Source: Prinia subflava (Eukaryota; Chordata; Aves; Passeriformes; Cisticolidae). Taken from it: DNA of 64,000 bases. The translations under genes and the position numbers were made by a program. The DNA lies in contig NW_026960609.1 of assembly GCF_021018805.1 (NCBI RefSeq), forward strand, positions 248,001 to 312,000, read 5' to 3'. How positions within the stretch are numbered: the stretch's first letter is position 1; every line of letters begins with the position of its first letter. Below the pieces are notes generated by a model, which saw only the letters and a program-made list of their open reading frames with translations, was not told where the DNA came from and did no database searches. This document shows, in pieces, positions 10,802 to 57,135 of the stretch.

Positions 10802-11709
10802 GCTTGACGTCCATTGTGGGGCCCCTGGAGACATCGGAGGACCCCATGGAGAGGACCGGTGGACCGGGGCGCAGCGAGTCCGGATCCGCGCTTCATCCCT
10901 TGACTGCAAGCTACGTCAGTTATAGCAGCCCACCGCACGGGGGGGGTGTGCTCCCGACGGCTGAGAGGGGCAGCTTCTTCAGCCCGGAAGAAGTCCCCCT
11001 CAGGAGGAGATTTCCCTGAGACTGAGCTTTCCCCTCATCGCCAGAGTTTTGGTGAGCTCCTCCTGTTCCCTCCAAGGGACAGGAGCCTCGATCCTTTTTT
11101 TCCCCGAACCGGAAGCACGGTGGTCTCTGAATTCAAGCCTCCAAGGCTGCGCAGCCCTGGGGTTGTGTGTGGTAGCCCCCTCCCTGGCTTATCCCTCTCT
11201 GGCGCTTTTAGTTGTTTTGGTGGTTTCTCATGGTTTTAATTTGCTCAGTTGCTTTTGGCGTGGCAGCCTCGCGGCGGGGGCGGGGTGCACGCATGGTGAC
11301 AGCAGGCAGAGCGTGCGGCGGGAGCAGCAATTTGTGCATGGCGTGGCAGCCCGTCGGCTTTTTGGTGCGCAGAAGCCCGCCGGCTTTTCAGAGCAGCGAC
11401 AGCCCCCGTGGCCGGCGCAGAGGCAGCCCGTGGCCGGCACGGCGGCGGTCCCTGCACGCAGCGACAGACCCCTCGGCTTTTCGGCGTGGCGGCCAGCCAT
11501 TCAAAGTTCGTATGGCTGATAGTCTCCGACGGCCCGGCGATTTCACGGTCGGCTTTGTTACCAGCCAAAGTTCCCGTGGCTCCCCGGGGGTCAGAGGCAC
11601 ATGCGGCTCCCCCCGGTTTGAAGAGAGCATGCATTTGGTTTTAAGTTCAGTTTTCCTGATTTGTGCTCAGTCTAGTGAGTGTGTGCTGCAGCTTATCATC
11701 GGAGCCACA
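10802..11709 (+). other. Leader of the central provirus
   Basis: About 900 bp of GC-rich, stop-interrupted sequence between the 5' LTR and the gag start. It presumably held the primer-binding site, splice donor and packaging signal. I cannot place them individually. Confidence 0.5.
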
Positions 11710-13658
11710 ATGGGTGCTAAGCTCTCCGCAGCACAAAAGGGAGTTTTTTATGGTTTAATTGATGTTTTGCATGCTGCCCAAGTTAAGCCCCCTTAAGGGC
11801 GATTTGAAAAGGTTTGTCTGCTAGGTATTTCTCCATTTCCTCCAAACGTCCCCTGCTTCCATTCACTGCGCTCAGTTTTGGCACGCTGTGGAAGACAAAA
11901 TGCTGGAATTGGGAGAGGCAGAGGGCGAATCACTTCCCAAAGTTGCTTATCTAGCCCTGCAGTTTAAAACTGCTGCTTTGAAAAGGAGAGGGATGGAGAA
12001 ATCACCGAGTTGTGGGCGACCTCCCCGGGTTCCCCCTCTACTCAGTCCCAAACCCTCTCGGTGAAGCAAGGGAATTCTAAAGGGGAGTGACAGGCAGCCA
12101 GCCTGTCAGTTCAGGCTCCCTGTAGGTTCCCCAACCCCCGCACCCGAGCACTCTTGGACAGACTGCTCGGGACTTCTCGGATTACCCTGGCCAGGCAACC
12201 CGAGAACCTTGCCCACCCCCACCTTTCCCAGTTAGAAAGGCCAGAGTTCGTTTTAGTGTTGCAGAGGCTGAGCCATCTCAAAATGGTGCCCACTCCCTCA
12301 GGACACAAAATGGCCGCAACCACGTGGCCCGATCGTCCTCTGTGTCCTTCCCTTCTCCTTCCCGTAATCCCTTTCACTCATCCAACTCTTTTCTGTCCCC
12401 AAGTCCTCCTACTTCCCACAATGACTTTTCCCCGCCTTCTCCAAAAACCCCACCCACTCACCCTGCCCACCAACACGCCCCTAGGGTGTCATTGACTACT
12501 GCCCAAAACACGCCCCCTCACGGAAGGTGGCCATCTTGGAGCTCCGGTTTCCACACCCCTCCCATTGGTTCCCACGCTCTGCCCTCCCTGTTCCCATGAT
12601 GGAAACCAGGAAGATGAGGGGCAAGAGCCTGAAACCCAGGACCCAGACCCAATTTCAACACTTGCCCCAGTCACATTTAAACGAGGCAGGGGTGGGCAAG
12701 CCCCTCATCCCAATTGGCACTCCTTCTCCCAATCTATTATCAAGGACCTCTGTAAAGCCCACAAAGAATATGGTAGGGAAAGTCCCTACTTTCAGGGACT
12801 TCTCGCTGCTGATCTCGCAGGTGTGGTGGCAGTCCCAGCTGACATCAGTTCTTCTCCTGCCTCATGACATCCACAGAGTATAAACTCTGGGAACGGGCAT
12901 GGAGGCAGCTGCTCAAGGACGCCCTCCCCGATTTGCTCTTGAACCCAGACACAGCAGTGGATGAACAGGGCTATGCCCTGACCCTAGAACATCTTTGTGG
13001 TGAGGGATAATGGGTCACTGCCCCAGCGCAGGCTGCCGCCATTCCTGTCCCAGCCCTTGAAATTCTGAAACAATTAGCAGGCAAGGCTTTTTTCAGTCTG
13101 CAGCCACATGGTCCCCTTCCACCTTACACACAGATTTGACAAGGGCCATTGGAATCTTTCGTAGACTTTGTAGAGAGGTTCACACGAGCCATTGAAATCC
13201 AAATCAAAACAGAACATGTCAGGGAGGGAATACTAGAGGAGATTGCCTTTATTAATGCAAATGATGCCTGCCGTGACACAATCCTCAGTCTTCCTCTAGA
13301 CCCCCCTCGGACCTTGAGGAGTATGTTACAGGTCTGCCAAATGAAGGTTCCTTTCATGGCCCCTCCACCAAGACAACATCTGAGACAAATGCCCCAGAAT
13401 CATCCCCTGAAGGCTGCAGCTACTGAGGCCATCACCACAGATTCATCTTCTGGGCCTGCCAACGTTCCATTGCCTCGCCGGACATCCTTTCGGCGTCCTC
13501 CAGACAAACCCTGCATGCTACAAGGACAGTCTGGACACTGGATGCCCGACTGTCCACTTAAGAAGGAGTTCCAGGACTTTGAAAATAAAAAACAGGGGGG
13601 ACAGGGGGAACCTGAGGGAGGGAAACCTGGGCCGAACCCAAGGGTTCAAAAAAACTAG
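11710..13658 (+). pseudogene. gag of the central provirus, broken
   Basis: ATG at 11710 opens MGAKLSAAQKGVF, an N-myristoylation-type Gly-2 start like that of the right provirus, but it stops at 11794-11796. Later pieces show capsid (12717-13100), a stop near 13017, and 13149-13658 with the major homology region VDFVERFTRAI. There is one zinc-knuckle relic, CMLQGQSGHWMPDC, whose second Cys is Gln, so it cannot bind zinc normally. Gag is non-functional. Confidence 0.8.
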
Positions 13659-14592
13659 ATGAGGAGCGCGAGTCCACCCTGTGCCAGGACATAAATAGGG
13701 TGAACCGGGCAGGGAACAATGGGGAGGGGAGACAGTCAATTGACACAACAGTGCCTTCTCATGTAGAGGGAACCATGACACAGTCCACTTCTATCGACAA
13801 TCTACTGGACATGACAAAACCCTTTGAATGCGATCTAGCCAGACCAATTCTAACGACAACCTCTTCCTCTGAACCTTACAGGTTGCAGTTGACAAAGCCT
13901 TTGCTCCTGAATGACGATGATTGGCATTTTCTCGCTGCTGACCCTAGCGACCTGGAGAACTGGCTTCAGATCGAAGGTGAGTTCTTCATCATCAGGGATT
14001 GCAAATACACTCCGCAGGCGATCAAGGTTATCCCGGGAAAACTCAGAACTAATCCCAGAGGCCTTGTTCTCTGGCTGCGTTGCTCCCACCTGCCAACGTT
14101 CCTCCCAAGAGGTCAGATCGTGGCGCAGGCCATTCCTACCGTGGACCCCACAGAAAAAGATGTCCCCTCGGCCTGCCCAGTCCAGAAGATCACCACCGAC
14201 AAACCGAAAATAATATGCAAATTTAGGGTGGGAGAGGAGACCCTGGACATTGAGGGTCTCCTGGATACCGGAGCATATGTGACGATCATGCCTGCAAGGT
14301 ATTGGCCATCACATTGGCCCTTACAAAACGTGGCCGGAAACGTACAGGGTGTAGCAGGCATCCATTAGCTAAACAATCAAAGGAAGTGGTCCAAATTGAG
14401 AGGCCAAAAGGGCAATTGGCAAGCCTCTGCCCTTTCGTTTTAGATTATAAGGTACCTTTGCTTGGACGAGACCTCATGGCCCAGTGCGGGGTCACAATTA
14501 ACATCCTAGACCCCTCACAGGATTTTTGGGTGGTGGTCACTGAGAAGCGCCCTACCCAGAAGCTGAATTGGCAAACAGACACACCAGTGTGA
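13659..14592 (+). pseudogene. pro of the central provirus (dUTPase-like part plus protease), frameshifted
   Basis: The open frame 13700-14368 carries an N-terminal part ending RGQIVAQAIP and then the protease triad LLDTGAYVTI. It hits TAG at 14366-14368. The rest (LLGRDLMAQCG) lies in another frame up to 14592. The N-terminal part resembles the dUTPase-like domain that precedes protease in betaretroviruses; this is an inference from motif spacing. At the former pro-pol shift site (GGATTTT, about 14520) the two frames are fused by an indel. Confidence 0.75.
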
Positions 14593-17500
14593 GTAGAACA
14601 GTGGCCGCTCACAAGAGAAAAATTAAAGGCGCTTCATAAGCTCATGGAAGAGCAGCTGAGAAAAGGTCACAATGAGGAGACCATTTCACCATGGAATTCT
14701 CCCGTTTTTGTCATCCATAAGGCTGACAAAAGCAAATGGCAGCTCCTTCACGACCTCAGGCAAATCAACGTTATTGAAGATATGGGGTCACTCCAGCCAG
14801 GGATGCCTTCCCTGACCATGTTCCCCCAAGATTGGAAACTGGCAGTCATTGACATCAAGGATTGCTTTTTCCAAATTCCCCTACATCCTGACGATGCCCC
14901 ACGGTTTGCATTCTCGGTTCCCTCTATCAACCGAGAGGCCCCAAGAAAGCACTACCATTGGCGAGTTCTCCCGCAAGGGATGAAGAACAGCCCGGTGATT
15001 TGCCAATGGTATGTAGCTTCCTTGCTGTCCCCGGTCCGCGCAGCCGCAGAGAAGGTCATTATCCATCATTACATGGATGATGTCCTCATTTGCACCCCCA
15101 ACGATGACCTGCTAACCCACGCGCTCGACCTCACAATCAGTGCATTGGTTGTTGCAGGATTCGAGCTGCAGGAGGACAAGGTTCAACGCATGCTGCCTTG
15201 GAGGTACCTAGGGCTGGAGATCGGTAAGCGGACCATTGTGCTGCAAAAATTGCCAATAAAGACCAAAATTAGTACCCTTGCAGATGTCCATCAGCTGTGT
15301 GAGGCATTGAACTGGGTGCGGCCCTGGCTGGGTCTGACCACCGAAGACCTGGCCCCCCTTTACGATTTATTGAAAGGGGGAGAGGAGCTATGTTCTCCTA
15401 GGGCGCTTACCCCAGAGGCACGGAAGGCCCTGGAAAAGGTCCAAGACACCATGTCTACCCCGCAGGCCAACCGGTGTGACCCAGACCTGCCTTTTAAGTT
15501 CATCATTACGGGTAGACTGCCACACCTCCATGAGGTGATTTTTCAATGGGACAGTGCACGAAAAATGCCAAGAACATCCAAAAAGGACCAAGGAGGAGGA
15601 GATCCTCTCTTAATTATAGAGTGGGTCTTCCTCAGCCACCAGAGGTCCAAAAGAATGACAAGGCCACAAGAGTTGGTGGCTGAGCTGATTCGGAAGACAA
15701 GGACCCGAATCAAAGAACTGGCCGGATGTGACTTCAAATGCATTCACATTCCAATTGGTTTACAATTGGGCCAAATTACAAAGCCCATGTTAGAACACCT
15801 GCTTCCAGAGAATGAAGCGCTGCAATTCGCTCTGGACTCTTTCACAGGCCAAATTTCAATTCATAGACCTGCTCTACAAAATTTTCAATTCGGAAGCCCA
15901 ATTTACATTGATGCCGTCAAGCATTCGGAGCAGGAAACCCTTAGAAGCCCTGACAGTGTTCACTGACGTGTCCGGAAGACCCCATAAGTCAGTTTTCACT
16001 TGGAGGGATCCTCAGACTCAGCGGTGGGAGGCAGATATTGCTGAGGTGGAAGGATCACCTCAGGTCTCCGAGTTGGCCACTGTGGTCAGAGCCTTTGAAA
16101 GGTTCCCTGAACCATTCAATTTAGTAATTGTTGGGGGTTAGATTTGCCTCTTTTTCACTTACAGAATTTTTTCCCATAACTTGCTAAGAAACCTTAATGA
16201 CAGTACTTAGGCAGAACAAAGGGAGTAGTTGAAGGACATGGCAGCACAAGGCTACACCTATTGTTTTTGAGTCTCTGGGAGTTTCCCTCAGAGGGGAGAG
16301 ATAACACGAGCTTTGGGAAAGGTAAAAGACAGAGCTGGGGGGGGAAGTTGCTCACTTTTGCTCTCAGCATCGAGGAGGACAGTCAAGCTGCCCCTTGCTT
16401 CAGGAAGAGTTCATGGCCATCACTCTGCCTCGTCTTGGGAAATCTGCCGTCATCTGCTCCTGCACCCAGGAATCCTGAGCTCGCTTTCTCCGGCCCTGCC
16501 CCTACCGCCACTGCTTCTTTGGAGCTTTGAGATTTTCCTGCTACTCTGTAGCCCTGCACTGCCCAGCCCTGCCAGGACACCCCTGCTGCTCCAGCCACCA
16601 GCGCAGAGCTCCTCATCTCATCCACCAGCCTGGGACTTTCCACCCTTCCAGCTTGGCCTCTCGCAGTCCTGCAGGGACACCGAGATCAAACTGCCCTGGG
16701 CTTTTGGGAAAGAAAGCCCTCAAAGTTCCTGCTTCTGTTTATTATTAATGCTGTAGTTGTTGTTTGTTTGTTGTTTTGTCATACATACTAGTAAAGAACT
16801 GTTATTCCTATCCCCATACCTCTCTCTGAAAGCTCCTTTAATTTTCTGGGTTGGGATAATTTGGAGGGAGGGCATTTGAATTCTCCATCTCTAGGGAGGT
16901 CCCGCCCCCTTCCTAGCAGATACCTGTCTTTCAAACCAAGACAGTAACTGACTCCGCATATGTTGCAGGAGTTGTGTCCAGAGCAGAACAAGCCATCCTG
17001 CAAGCGGTGTCTAACGTGACACTCTTTGAGTTGCTCTCAAAACTTGTCAAGCTGGTCTCCTACCGAGAGCAACCGTTTTATGTGATGCATACGAGGTCCC
17101 GTACCGATTTTCCAGGGTTCATTGCTGAGGGAAACAGGAGGGCCGATGCTCTTGCTGCCCCCGCGGCAATGACCCCTCTGCTGAATATTTTTGAGCAGGC
17201 AAAACTCAGCCATCAAATTTTCCATCAAAATGCACCTGACTTGGTGTGACGATTCCGTATCTCCTATCAGCAAGCCAAGGCCATCGTGGCCGCATGTCCC
17301 TCATGTCAACAACACGCCCTTCCCACTTTACATACAGGCGTAGACCCCAGAGGATTGAACAGTGGTGAGCTGTGGCAAATGGATGTTACCCACATTCCAG
17401 CATTTGGTAGACAAAAATACGTTCACGTGTCTGTGGACACCTTTTCCAGTGCAGTCTTTGCCTCTGACCACACAGGGGAAAAAGCCCAGGATGCTATCAA

Positions 17501-18128
17501 GCATCTAGTACAGCCTTTCTCCTTCGTGGGCATCCCAAAGGCCTTGAAAACCGACAATGGCCCTGCGTACCGCTCCAAGGAGCTCCGCAGCTTCCTGCGA
17601 CAATGGGGAGTGGAGCACAAAACAGGCATGCCCCATTCCCCAATGGGCCAAGCAGTGGTAGAAAGGACCCACCGTGAGATCAAGCGAGTCCTTGCTCAAC
17701 AACAACCATTTTTAAAGGTGGAACCACCCTCGATCCGATTAGCCAGGGCATTATATACAATCAATTTTTTGAACTGCTCCTTTGAGGTTTTGAACCCACC
17801 AATCATATGTCATTTTGGAGCAAATGGACAGCTGCAGATCAAGGAGAGGCCACCAGTTCTGGTAAAGGTCCCTGAGACCAGACAGACAGAAGGGCCTCAT
17901 GAGTTGGTCACGTGGGGACATGGGTACTCTTGCGTGTCCACCCCCACTGGCCTGAAATGGATCCCATCCAAGTGGGTGAGGCCCTACGCCCTGAAGGTCT
18001 CAGGGAAAAATGACAACGTTCCGCAGGTCGCAAAGGCAGCGTTACGAAGAAAACCTAAAGACAAGAGTACGTGGGAAGAACTCCCCTTTCCCCCTAGTCC
18101 CTGTCCAGGTGATTGTGTTTTATTTTAA
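14593..18128 (+). pseudogene. pol of the central provirus, broken and LTR-interrupted
   Basis: A TGA at 14590-14592 precedes reverse transcriptase (14644-15966) with YMDD in HHYMDDVLICTP. A frameshift near 15960 moves RNase H into another frame (FTDVSG, then EGSPQVSELA), which is cut by the solo LTR 16129-16943 and resumes at 16944 (VTDSAYVAGVV). TGA at 17247-17249 interrupts the integrase N-terminus. The integrase core (17286-18128) keeps its catalytic Asp, Asp and Glu (DVTHIPAFG, KTDNGPAY, VVERTH). Not functional. Confidence 0.88.
16129..16943. mobile_element. Solo LTR (family X, copy 2) inside RNase H
   Basis: An 815-bp TGTTGGGGG to CAAGACA block, closely similar to 875-1680. It is flanked by GTAAT (16124-16128) and GTAAC (16944-16948), a 5-bp duplication with one change. 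It splits the RNase H codons for Leu-Val and Thr-Asp-Ser-Ala. Being nested, it is younger than the central provirus. Confidence 0.88.
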
Positions 18129-18186
18129 GTCTTTTCCAGTTACACTGCATTGAGCCCAGACCCGAGCCTCAATCCAAAAGAGCACC

Positions 18187-19626
18187 ATGTGGATACCACT
18201 GTTCCTGGTTGCTTGCTTTGTCCTGCAAACGCGAGGGTGGATCGTGCCACAGCCGAAGGCCAATGTGTAGGCTACGCTTGCCAGAGCGATGGGCCAAGAC
18301 CACATTTGTTTGTCCTCGGCATCAGCAGCCGATCCATTGACAACCTGTCTTGTGGGGATCCCTTTTAAGCTTGAGGAATTCCCCCCTCCTCTGTTGAAAA
18401 TTATGGCTGCCGTTAACAGACTGAAACCACCCCATAGAGTCGCCCAGTCCTCCATTACCCACAAAGTAGGTATACCCGTCCATAACCCCTTAGTTTTGTG
18501 GAGAGATTATGTTGCCACCCTGCCTCAGTTGTCCAAAGCCCCTGTTGAGTTGGAGATCCTTGGTTCCTCCAGTTCCATGTGGTGTGTTCAGTTTATTTTT
18601 GATCCACCCAAAGGCCAGGAGAAGCTGCTCCACCCAGTTCTCCAGATAAAGGAAGTATATAAAGCCGGAACGTGGTGTGACAGGATCGCCCATGTAATGA
18701 TGGCCTCTACTCTAAATTATAAGCCCCTGGCCCTTCCCAAAGGTAGTTTCCTTATTTGTGGCAACCGAGCGTGGGCAGGCATCCCCCCTTGCCTGACAGG
18801 AGGTCCATGCACCCTTGGCCGTTTGAGCCTGTTTACACCAAATAAAACCCAAATTATGAAATGCAGAAAGAAAAATTCTACTGTTATTTTGGCCTCCAAA
18901 AAGATCCAAAAGAGAGATCTGGCTGATTTGGACCCAGACTGTGACTCGGAAATTGTTCATTGGTCTAGACCTAAAGGTGCCGCCATCACAGTCTTTTTTC
19001 CATGGGTCTCAGCAGCAAAAGCACTCGGAGAATTGGGCCATCTAGAGTGCTGGGTGGCTAAACAGGCAAACTTTACTTCCAACGCCCTGGCTGACCTCCT
19101 AGCAGAAGAGGAGATAACAAGGCAGGCGACACTTCAAAACAGAGCCACGATTGATTATCTACTCCTCCTCCATGGCCATCACTGCAAGGAGTTTGAAGGA
19201 CTCTGTTGTTTTAATCTAACCTCAAAAGCAGAAAACATCTGTAAGACTATTAATCAGATGCAGGACCTGGTACACGAAATCAAACAGGAAAACAACGATT
19301 GGTTCAGTGGACTTTTCAAAGGTTAGGGGCTCTCAGGCTGGGCAAGTTCTATTCTAAAACCTTGTTTGTTGGTTGTGTTTATCCTTGTTATTGTTTTAAT
19401 TGCCTTTGGAATTATTAAGAGGATGATCAGTAAGTTGATTTTGGGTGCTACCTCTCCCCCTTCCGTTAATCTAGTTACCGTTCCAAGTGCACCGGAAGAG
19501 TACGAAATGCAGGAGATTGAAGATGCAGAGGAGCAGCCCTACCCTCCTTACCCTCCTTATGAGGACACTTCAGAATGGGTTGCTGAATCAGATCCACAAT
19601 TCGAATATCCTCCACCACCCTTCTAA
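18187..19626 (+). pseudogene. env of the central provirus: one frame, two stops
   Basis: The ATG at 18187 starts a signal-peptide-like MWIPLFLVACFVLQTRG. The frame is intact to 19626 except for TAG at 18268-18270 and TAG at 19324-19326. The surface part ends near KKIQKR (basic cleavage-type site). The transmembrane part has a hydrophobic fusion-type segment, the covalent CKEFEGLCC (CX6CC) motif, a membrane anchor (19360-19420) and a Pro/Tyr/acidic tail. The CX6CC type is the gamma-type envelope also carried by some betaretroviruses. Confidence 0.85.
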
Positions 19627-19657
19627 TTCTCATCATTTTAAAAAGAAAAGGGGGAGA

Positions 19658-20302
19658 TGTAGTGGTGTGTTGAGTTCTTTATATTTTCTAAGTTTTTCTA
19701 AGTTCTTTGTAAGATGGTTTGTTCCTTGTACCCCCTGTTTTCCTTCCTGATAGTTGCCGCTGGAACTCCTCCAGTAACTGTTAGGTGTCAATCCTTTTCC
19801 CCTTCCTCCCTGGAGCCTGCCTGTCATCTCAGAGCCCTGCTTCAGAGCTGGAAAGTTCTGTGAGGGGCTTTGAGTGATAGGCTAGGTTTGGGGAAAATCC
19901 CCACCCCTCCCTTCTGTGTGGTCCTCGTTTGTGTCAGTCACCTTCCTAGCCTCTCCTGTATTGAACCCAATTGGTTGTACCCTCCTCACCACCCTCTGTA
20001 CTGCCCCTCAATAAAAGGGGGTCTGAAAAAGCCAAAATTGGCTCGGTCTGAGCAAGTCCTTGGCTGGTGGGGAGGCTCCGCCTGACCCCTCAAATAAACC
20101 CCCTTGGATTTACTCAGCCAGCTCATCCCTTCATTCTCCACCGTCATCTGCCCCTTGCCACCTGTGCCCTCGACGTTTCGTCGCAACCAAGACCCACTGG
20201 ATCGGCTTGGCTTGCACTGCTCACCAGTCGTACCTGCTGCTTGCCGTGGTGCCTGAGCTAGCCTGGGCAGGGCGGGACCACGTTCTGAGAGGCACAGCGA
20301 CA
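19658..20302 (+). mobile_element. 3' LTR of the central provirus
   Basis: 645 bp, TGTAGTGG to ACAGCGACA, directly after a polypurine tract. It differs from the 5' LTR by small indels (for example TTAATGAG against TTGAG) and scattered substitutions. Host sequence resumes at 20303. Confidence 0.92.
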
Positions 20303-21433
20303 TAATTCCATCTGTAAATCAGCATTTTTTTCCTCTCCCGGGCTCAGTATGACTAAGAACACTAGAAAACCTGTGCTAAACTTAGGGAGAAATCTTGAGA
20401 AGTTAATTTCCTTTTATTCTAAGCTGTGTCATCTGGCAACTATTTTCAAGACACAGAGGAAGTCTTGGAGTAAATAAATGGCAGTAGCCGTGGCTATAAG
20501 CAAGGACCTGCTGCCTGTCTGCAACTAGTCATTTAAAACAAAGCCTGGGTTAGATTTTCACCTAAGGCTGGTACCACTCCCCAGCTCCAGATGATTAAAG
20601 ATGCTGACTGCTTATCCTTTATACTCACACCAAGCCAAATCCACAATAATCTGCTTAATCACTGTTTGGGTAGAACACAGGAGTGCATTTTCCCACCACA
20701 CACAGGCTGCAATTATGAAAAACACTCAGCAAAGAAACCTACTGGAGAATGGGCCTTCAAACACAAACTACCCATCCAGCTAAACACTTTCCCACACTGC
20801 AGACTAGTGCAGCTACTTCAAGAACTACCTGATCACTTTTGTTCAGCAGCATTAGTCAGTTCAATGGAGCTTTCTTCCTGTGCTGTTTCATCAGGGAGTT
20901 TTATGGCTGAATTAGCTTAATTTTTGAGGGCAAATTAGTTGAATTAATTGAAATTAATTAATTAAATAACTCGCCAGCTGTACCTGCTGCTTGCCGTGGT
21001 GCCTGATCTAGCCTAGGCAGGTCAGGACCGCGTTCTGGGAGGCCCTGCAACAAGTATCTCCAATTTTTAACAGTTCTTTGCACTAACAGGGTTAATTTAC
21101 CAAATTCCACTTGTGATCCAAGAAACAATTCAGAACCTGTTTAATTTTAGACACCCAAAATGATAAGTAACTGAGCTGTCTCATGAATTTCAGTGCCTCC
21201 AAGGCTCTAGAAAACAACAAAGCTTCCAAAGTGGGAAGGCAAATGAGATGATAAAATGTTTAGAATAAAGAAATGCTTGGTTAAATTGAGTAACAGTAGA
21301 ATAAAGGCAACAGAGTCAGGTCTTATATGCCTAGGTGACTAAATGCTCTTTACATTTTAAAAATCAGCATAAACATCTGTCCTGCTCTCAAAGTAGAACT
21401 CTTTTCCCTCTTTGTCCAAAACTGCTGCCTTAC
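20303..21433 (-). other. Intron remnant where the p105 ankyrin exons should be
   Basis: About 1.1 kb of non-coding DNA lies between exon 11 and the 10-kb provirus. Read on the minus strand in all frames, I find no ankyrin-like exon (no HLA or TPLH-type motifs) and nothing resembling the rest of the glycine-rich region. It holds an LTR 3' stub (20970-21052) next to an ATTAA-rich tract (20940-20969). An AATAAA on the minus strand near 20412 could end a read-through transcript. Together with 10072-10152, this is all the host DNA left where NFKB1 normally has about ten exons. Confidence 0.75.
20970..21052 (+). mobile_element. LTR 3'-end stub next to NFKB1 exon 11
   Basis: 83 bp matching the last 83 bp of the central provirus LTR (shared TACCTGCTGCTTGCCGTGGT) and ending GCAACA where the LTR should end. 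The 5' part of the LTR is missing and the junction is an ATTAA-rich tract. It is more diverged than the two provirus LTRs are from each other, so it belongs to an older or separate insertion. It may mark a deletion breakpoint. Confidence 0.8.
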
Positions 21434-56361
<34,928 letters not shown>

Positions 56362-56756
56362 TTTAAGTCCTGAAAAAGAAAAACATGATTAGAACTCCTA
56401 TTTCTTTTTCCAATGTAGAGCAACAGAGAAGCCTGGAAAACATTCAGAGTTAAAAGCCCAATCTCTGACACTTTTTATTTTACTCATAACATTAATGATT
56501 TTTAAAATACTTCTAAAATTCCTCAGTATCTGGAAGGGACAATGTAAGGACAAGATAGGCTACAGCTAGGATTTTCCATTGTCCATTGTCAAGAAATTAA
56601 AAATTACAGTCCAGAAGACAAAATTTCTTAAAATCAGGAATTGTTTCCATCTTTGCTCTGACTATTCTGCCATTAGACTTTAGGCAAAATCATTACCATA
56701 GAAATAGTAGAACTCTTAATTTTTATGCAATAAAAAGAACATAATGAGCCTTCGTG

Positions 56757-57094
56757 AATGAACCCTAACTGATAAATAACCCTCCTTATTCCCCTCAAGG
56801 GTCTAAGCTAGCTCAGTCCTTCTCAGGCCTAGGAGGATTATATCAAGAGAGACAGGAAAAGGATTCAAAAGAGGCTCTCACCCTTTCTTTGCTGCAGCGA
56901 TCTTTATTCCAGGTTGGTGTCCCAGGAGAGAGAGCGATCCCTGGGGACAGGGGTCTTTTCTCAGGATTTCTGAGGGAGGGGCAAGCTGGCACACAGCCAA
57001 TGGGGTCAGAAGGGGAAGGAAGGGTAAGACTACATGACAGGGGTTCCAGGGGTCCCTGAGGGAGAATAAACCATTTCCCCAGGGGGATGTAACA
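56757..57094 (-). mobile_element. 3' LTR of the right provirus
   Basis: On the minus strand it starts TGTTACATCCCCC right after the polypurine tract. AATAAAG (near 56910) is the poly(A) signal. The far end is placed at TGAACCCTAACT (about 56757-56760) from TG/CA ends and expected size; it is uncertain by tens of bases. It shares family with the LTR at 1-224. Confidence 0.7.
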
Positions 57095-57135
57095 TCTCCT
57101 CCTTTTTTTGTTTAAAAAGATACAGAGAGAAATTC

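Larger units (their letters stand above)
10153..20302 (+). mobile_element. Full-length betaretrovirus-like provirus (class II ERV)
   Basis: Order: LTR 10153-10801, leader, gag, pro, pol, env, polypurine tract (AAAAGAAAAGGGGGAGA ending 19657), LTR 19658-20302. The flanks are TAAATC and TAATTC, a probable 6-bp target duplication with one change. All four genes are disrupted, and a solo LTR is inserted in RNase H. The LTRs differ by a few percent by eye, so the insertion is not very recent. It lies exactly in the NFKB1 interval that has lost the ankyrin exons, in the opposite orientation to the gene. Confidence 0.92.

Noticed and set aside
19430..19623. PPxY late-domain motif in the env tail
   Set aside because: The tail has YPPYPPY, but no PP-x-Y in the correct order.
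10153..20302. The central provirus insertion itself as the cause of the ankyrin-exon deletion
   Set aside because: Its flanks agree at five of six target bases, so it looks like a clean insertion; kept only as a weak possibility.
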